Assembly (NCBI GenBank): GCA_024695725.1 | Contig: JAILHQ010000023.1 | Span: 1-8,253 of the forward strand | Source of the DNA: Cyanobacteria bacterium RUI128 | GTDB lineage: Bacteria > Cyanobacteriota > Vampirovibrionia > Gastranaerophilales > Gastranaerophilaceae | DNA: 8,253 nucleotides | Reading direction: 5' to 3' | Part shown: one piece after another, positions 6,266 to 8,253 of the stretch | Layout: each line of letters begins with the position of its first letter | Numbering within the stretch: position 1 is the first letter of the stretch | Notes under the pieces: model-generated | Seen by the model: the letters and a program-made list of their open reading frames with translations, nothing else | The model's database searches: none | What the model was told of the DNA's origin: nothing | Translations under genes and position numbers: made by a program

Positions 6266-6791
6266 TTATATATTTCCCGCCTCTGTAAAACGCACAGATA
6301 GTTTTTGAATCGTTTATTTCTCCGTTTTGTATCATATTACAAAAATCAGAAATTGAAATCTTATCTGCCCGGATAATTTCATCGTCATCAGGATTTTCTC
6401 CGACAAATTCCAAATCTGTTGCATAATAAAGATAAAGTTTTTCGCTGCAAAACCCTGGTGTTGTGTATATATACCCTAAAGATTTCCATGTATGCGCAAT
6501 GTATCCGGTTTCTTCTTCAAGTTCTCGTTTTGATGCAAAATCAGGGTCTTCGCCGATTTCCAAACGACCTGCAGGAAGTTCAACAGAAGTTTCCCTGAGC
6601 GGATATCTGAACTGCTTTACAGTCAGAAGCTTATCCCCCTGCGCAGCAAGAATCACGACCCCGCCGGGATGCTCTACAACTTCTCTGACAGAGTTATTGC
6701 CGTTTGCGACAAGAATTTCGTCCCGTTTTACATCAAGTACTTTTCCCCGATAAACATATTCCGATTTTAGCGTTTTCTCTTCAAAATTCAT
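6258..6791 (-). CDS. Nudix hydrolase, ADP-ribose pyrophosphatase type
   Basis: Predicted to hydrolyse ADP-ribose (or a related nucleoside-diphosphate sugar) to AMP and a sugar phosphate, a housekeeping clean-up reaction in the cytosol. The complete Nudix box runs from Gly75 to Tyr97: G-x5-E81-x7-R89-E90-L-E-E93-E94-T-G96, supplying the catalytic and Mg-binding glutamates. EHPGGVVILA (40-49) and QFRYPLRE then ELPAGRLE (60-78) are typical of the ADP-ribose branch. Pro112 lies 16 residues after Gly96, the proline position associated with ADP-ribose specificity. Its 177 residues are normal length. It heads the four-gene operon. The ATG has an in-frame TGA eight codons upstream and no Shine-Dalgarno sequence; the leader is AT-rich (TATGATATTATC), so a very short or leaderless transcript is conceivable. 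It is divergent from atpD. Confidence 0.92.
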   Translation of the reverse strand: MNFEEKTLKSEYVYRGKVLDVKRDEILVANGNNSVREVVEHPGGVVILAAQGDKLLTVKQFRYPLRETSVELPAGRLEIGEDPDFASKRELEEETGYIAHTWKSLGYIYTTPGFCSEKLYLYYATDLEFVGENPDDDEIIRADKISISDFCNMIQNGEINDSKTICAFYRGGKYIND

Positions 6792-6828
6792 ATTATAGAT
6801 AATATCATAAAATCAACTGTAAAACTTA

Positions 6829-6857
6829 TTGCCAATTATCAAAACATGATTTACAAT
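6829..6857 (+). promoter_or_regulatory. Sigma-70-type promoter for atpD
   Basis: TTGCCA (6829-6834, 5 of 6 matching TTGACA), a 17-base spacer, and TACAAT (6852-6857, 5 of 6 matching TATAAT) form a strong housekeeping-type promoter. Transcription should start near 6864, leaving a leader of about 29 bases with AAGAGG (6881-6886) placed 6 bases before the atpD ATG. It lies in the 101-base divergent gap shared with the Nudix operon, for which I found no equally good - strand promoter. Confidence 0.7.
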
Positions 6858-6874
6858 ATACTTATGATTTGTAG

Positions 6875-8253
<1,379 letters not shown>

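Noticed and set aside
6463..6753. Open frame on the + strand opposite the Nudix gene
   Set aside because: It is a shadow of a gene with a complete Nudix box; its Ser/Thr/Arg-rich translation looks like non-coding reading of the other strand.
6792..6797. TATAAT immediately before the Nudix ATG on the - strand as its -10 box
   Set aside because: Transcription would begin inside the coding region, and no -35 lies at the right distance.

Overview
The window holds seven protein-coding genes and no RNA gene, insertion sequence or CRISPR array. It is moderately AT-rich, uses the standard code and is densely packed. My best guess at the source is a non-photosynthetic relative of Cyanobacteria (Vampirovibrionia/'Melainabacteria', for example gut Gastranaerophilales). 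Three things suggest this. The first protein's visible N-terminus (RLLTLTARMHD, then a charged helix) looks like a start I associate from memory with many proteins of that group. atpD stands apart from the other ATP synthase genes, as in cyanobacteria. Flagellar-type export genes are present. This placement is inference; no marker here proves it.

Left region (1-2706, + strand): the 3' 900 codons of a large protein that enters from outside the window. It has an N-terminal helix, a GLUG-repeat beta-helix-like domain with a regular cysteine ladder, diverged helical modules, and a highly charged C-terminal coiled coil. Its stop codon lies 3 bases from the stop of a convergent gene.

Middle region (2710-4465, - strand): a two-gene unit, flhB followed by a sigma-70-family (FliA-like) sigma factor. 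An extended -10 promoter lies just upstream of flhB. The unit is bounded by the convergent large gene on one side and by an apparent terminator of an unrelated operon on the other, so it seems detached from any larger flagellar cluster. The sigma factor lacks a recognisable region 3 and has an acidic, low-complexity linker instead.

Housekeeping operon (4593-6791, - strand): in transcription order, a Nudix hydrolase of the ADP-ribose pyrophosphatase type, a Cof-type HAD phosphatase, ispF (MEP isoprenoid pathway) and a gloA-like glyoxalase. The genes are tightly spaced or overlapping, and a plausible intrinsic terminator follows gloA.

Right region (6792-8253): a 101-base divergent intergenic segment with a good sigma-70-type promoter, then atpD (F1 beta subunit) on the + strand, cut by the window end shortly before its C-terminus.

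The most unusual content is the large GLUG/coiled-coil protein next to the isolated flhB-sigma pair. One testable idea is that it is a substrate or extracellular component of a flagellar-type export system controlled by that sigma factor. The sequence raises this idea but does not prove it.
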